The notes under the pieces were generated by a model that saw only the letters and a program-made list of their open reading frames with translations, did not search any database and had not been told where the DNA came from. A stretch of 9,176 nt of DNA from an uncultured Chlorobiales bacterium (GTDB taxonomy: Bacteria; Bacteroidota; Chlorobiia; Chlorobiales; Chlorobiaceae): contig CAIUQW010000257.1 of NCBI GenBank assembly GCA_903901395.1, positions 1-9,176 of the forward strand, written 5' to 3'. This document shows positions 8,748 to 9,176 of the stretch, in pieces. The stretch's first letter is position 1, and every line of letters begins with the position of its first letter. The translations under genes and the position numbers were made by a program.

Positions 8748-9176
8748 ATGACTACCTGCAAGAGATCACGCTGGCTGTCGTCCGCGCTTTTCGCGCTGGC
8801 GCTCCTTTTGGCAGCCGCGCCGCTCATGGCGGCATTTCCGCCGGTGCCCGCGCTGACGGGGCGGGTCAACGATTACGCCGCCATGATCTCGCCCCAGGCT
8901 CGTCAGCAGATCGAGCAGAAGCTCGCCGCTCTCGAAGCCGGGGACGGCACGCAGATTGCGATTCTCACGGTGCCGTCGCTTCAGGGTGAGCCAATCGAGG
9001 AGTTTTCGATTCGTGTCGCCGAAGCGTGGAAAGTTGGAGAGAAAAAGCGGGATAACGGCATTTTGCTCATCGTCTCCAAAGGTGATCGCAAGGCGCGCAT
9101 CGAGGTCGGCTACGGTCTGGAGGGGAAATTGACCGATCTCCAGTCGGGCCGCATCATTCGCGACATCATCAAGCCA
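8748..9176 (+). CDS. TPM-domain protein (YgcG-like), truncated by window end
   Basis: The frame is open for 143 codons to the end of the window. It begins with a signal peptide (basic MTTCKRSRW, hydrophobic stretch to about residue 28, cleavage likely near PLMA-AFPP). The mature part matches the TPM (TLP18.3/Psb32/MOLO-1) domain: GRVNDYAAMIS (38-48), ALEAGDGTQIAILTVPSL (61-78), DNGILLIVS (102-110), and the RKARIEVGYGLEGKLTD signature (114-130). It therefore acts in the periplasm, and related proteins often end in a membrane segment and a glycine-rich tail that would lie beyond the window. The ATG is eleven bases after the lemA stop, with only a weak GAGCG upstream, so translation is probably coupled to lemA in one operon. 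The domain has been linked to phosphatase or repair roles in other organisms; none is demonstrated here. Confidence 0.88.
   Translation, partial: MTTCKRSRWLSSALFALALLLAAAPLMAAFPPVPALTGRVNDYAAMISPQARQQIEQKLAALEAGDGTQIAILTVPSLQGEPIEEFSIRVAEAWKVGEKKRDNGILLIVSKGDRKARIEVGYGLEGKLTDLQSGRIIRDIIKP

Overview
The window looks like a piece of a green sulfur bacterium chromosome (Chlorobium/Chlorobaculum type). I base this on the overall protein flavour, a high-GC coding style set in AT-rich spacers, and the combination of an alternate F-type ATPase, a small HiPIP-like iron-sulfur protein and a PorV/UPF0164-like outer membrane barrel. The assignment is an inference; no rRNA or other marker gene is present.

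Layout. Positions 1-1868 (minus strand) hold the promoter-proximal end of an alternate F1F0 ATPase (N-ATPase) operon: atpD (beta) then atpC (epsilon), with overlapping stop and start codons. The rest of the operon should lie beyond position 1. Positions 1869-4652 form a gene-poor, AT-rich stretch of about 2.8 kb. The only credible coding region in it is a four-helix-bundle suffix-domain protein (2650-3189) that looks damaged at its 5' end. Around it are non-coding repeats: a pair of small hairpins (2263-2319), three copies of a TGGCCGGAGTAATAA repeat, two of them inverted around about 160 bp, and inside that pair a palindrome of the class that gives spurious 'HPERSxESR' peptides.

Positions 4653-6224 (plus) encode a PGAP1-like alpha/beta hydrolase with a visible Ser/Asp/His set and an unassigned C-terminal domain. 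Its upstream region contains two strong nested hairpins (4490-4536 and 4568-4595) that look like a structured leader. A very small HiPIP-like protein (6424-6597) follows, and then a textbook rho-independent terminator (6711-6753). After a spacer with no clear gene come an outer-membrane beta-barrel protein on the minus strand (7145-7969) and, divergently, a lemA-TPM pair on the plus strand (8149-9176, the second gene cut by the window edge).

The strongest candidates for something undescribed are the double-hairpin leader of the hydrolase gene, the minimal HiPIP-like protein without an export signal, and the MITE-like nested inverted repeat at 4203-4395. No defence system, CRISPR array, tRNA or rRNA was seen.
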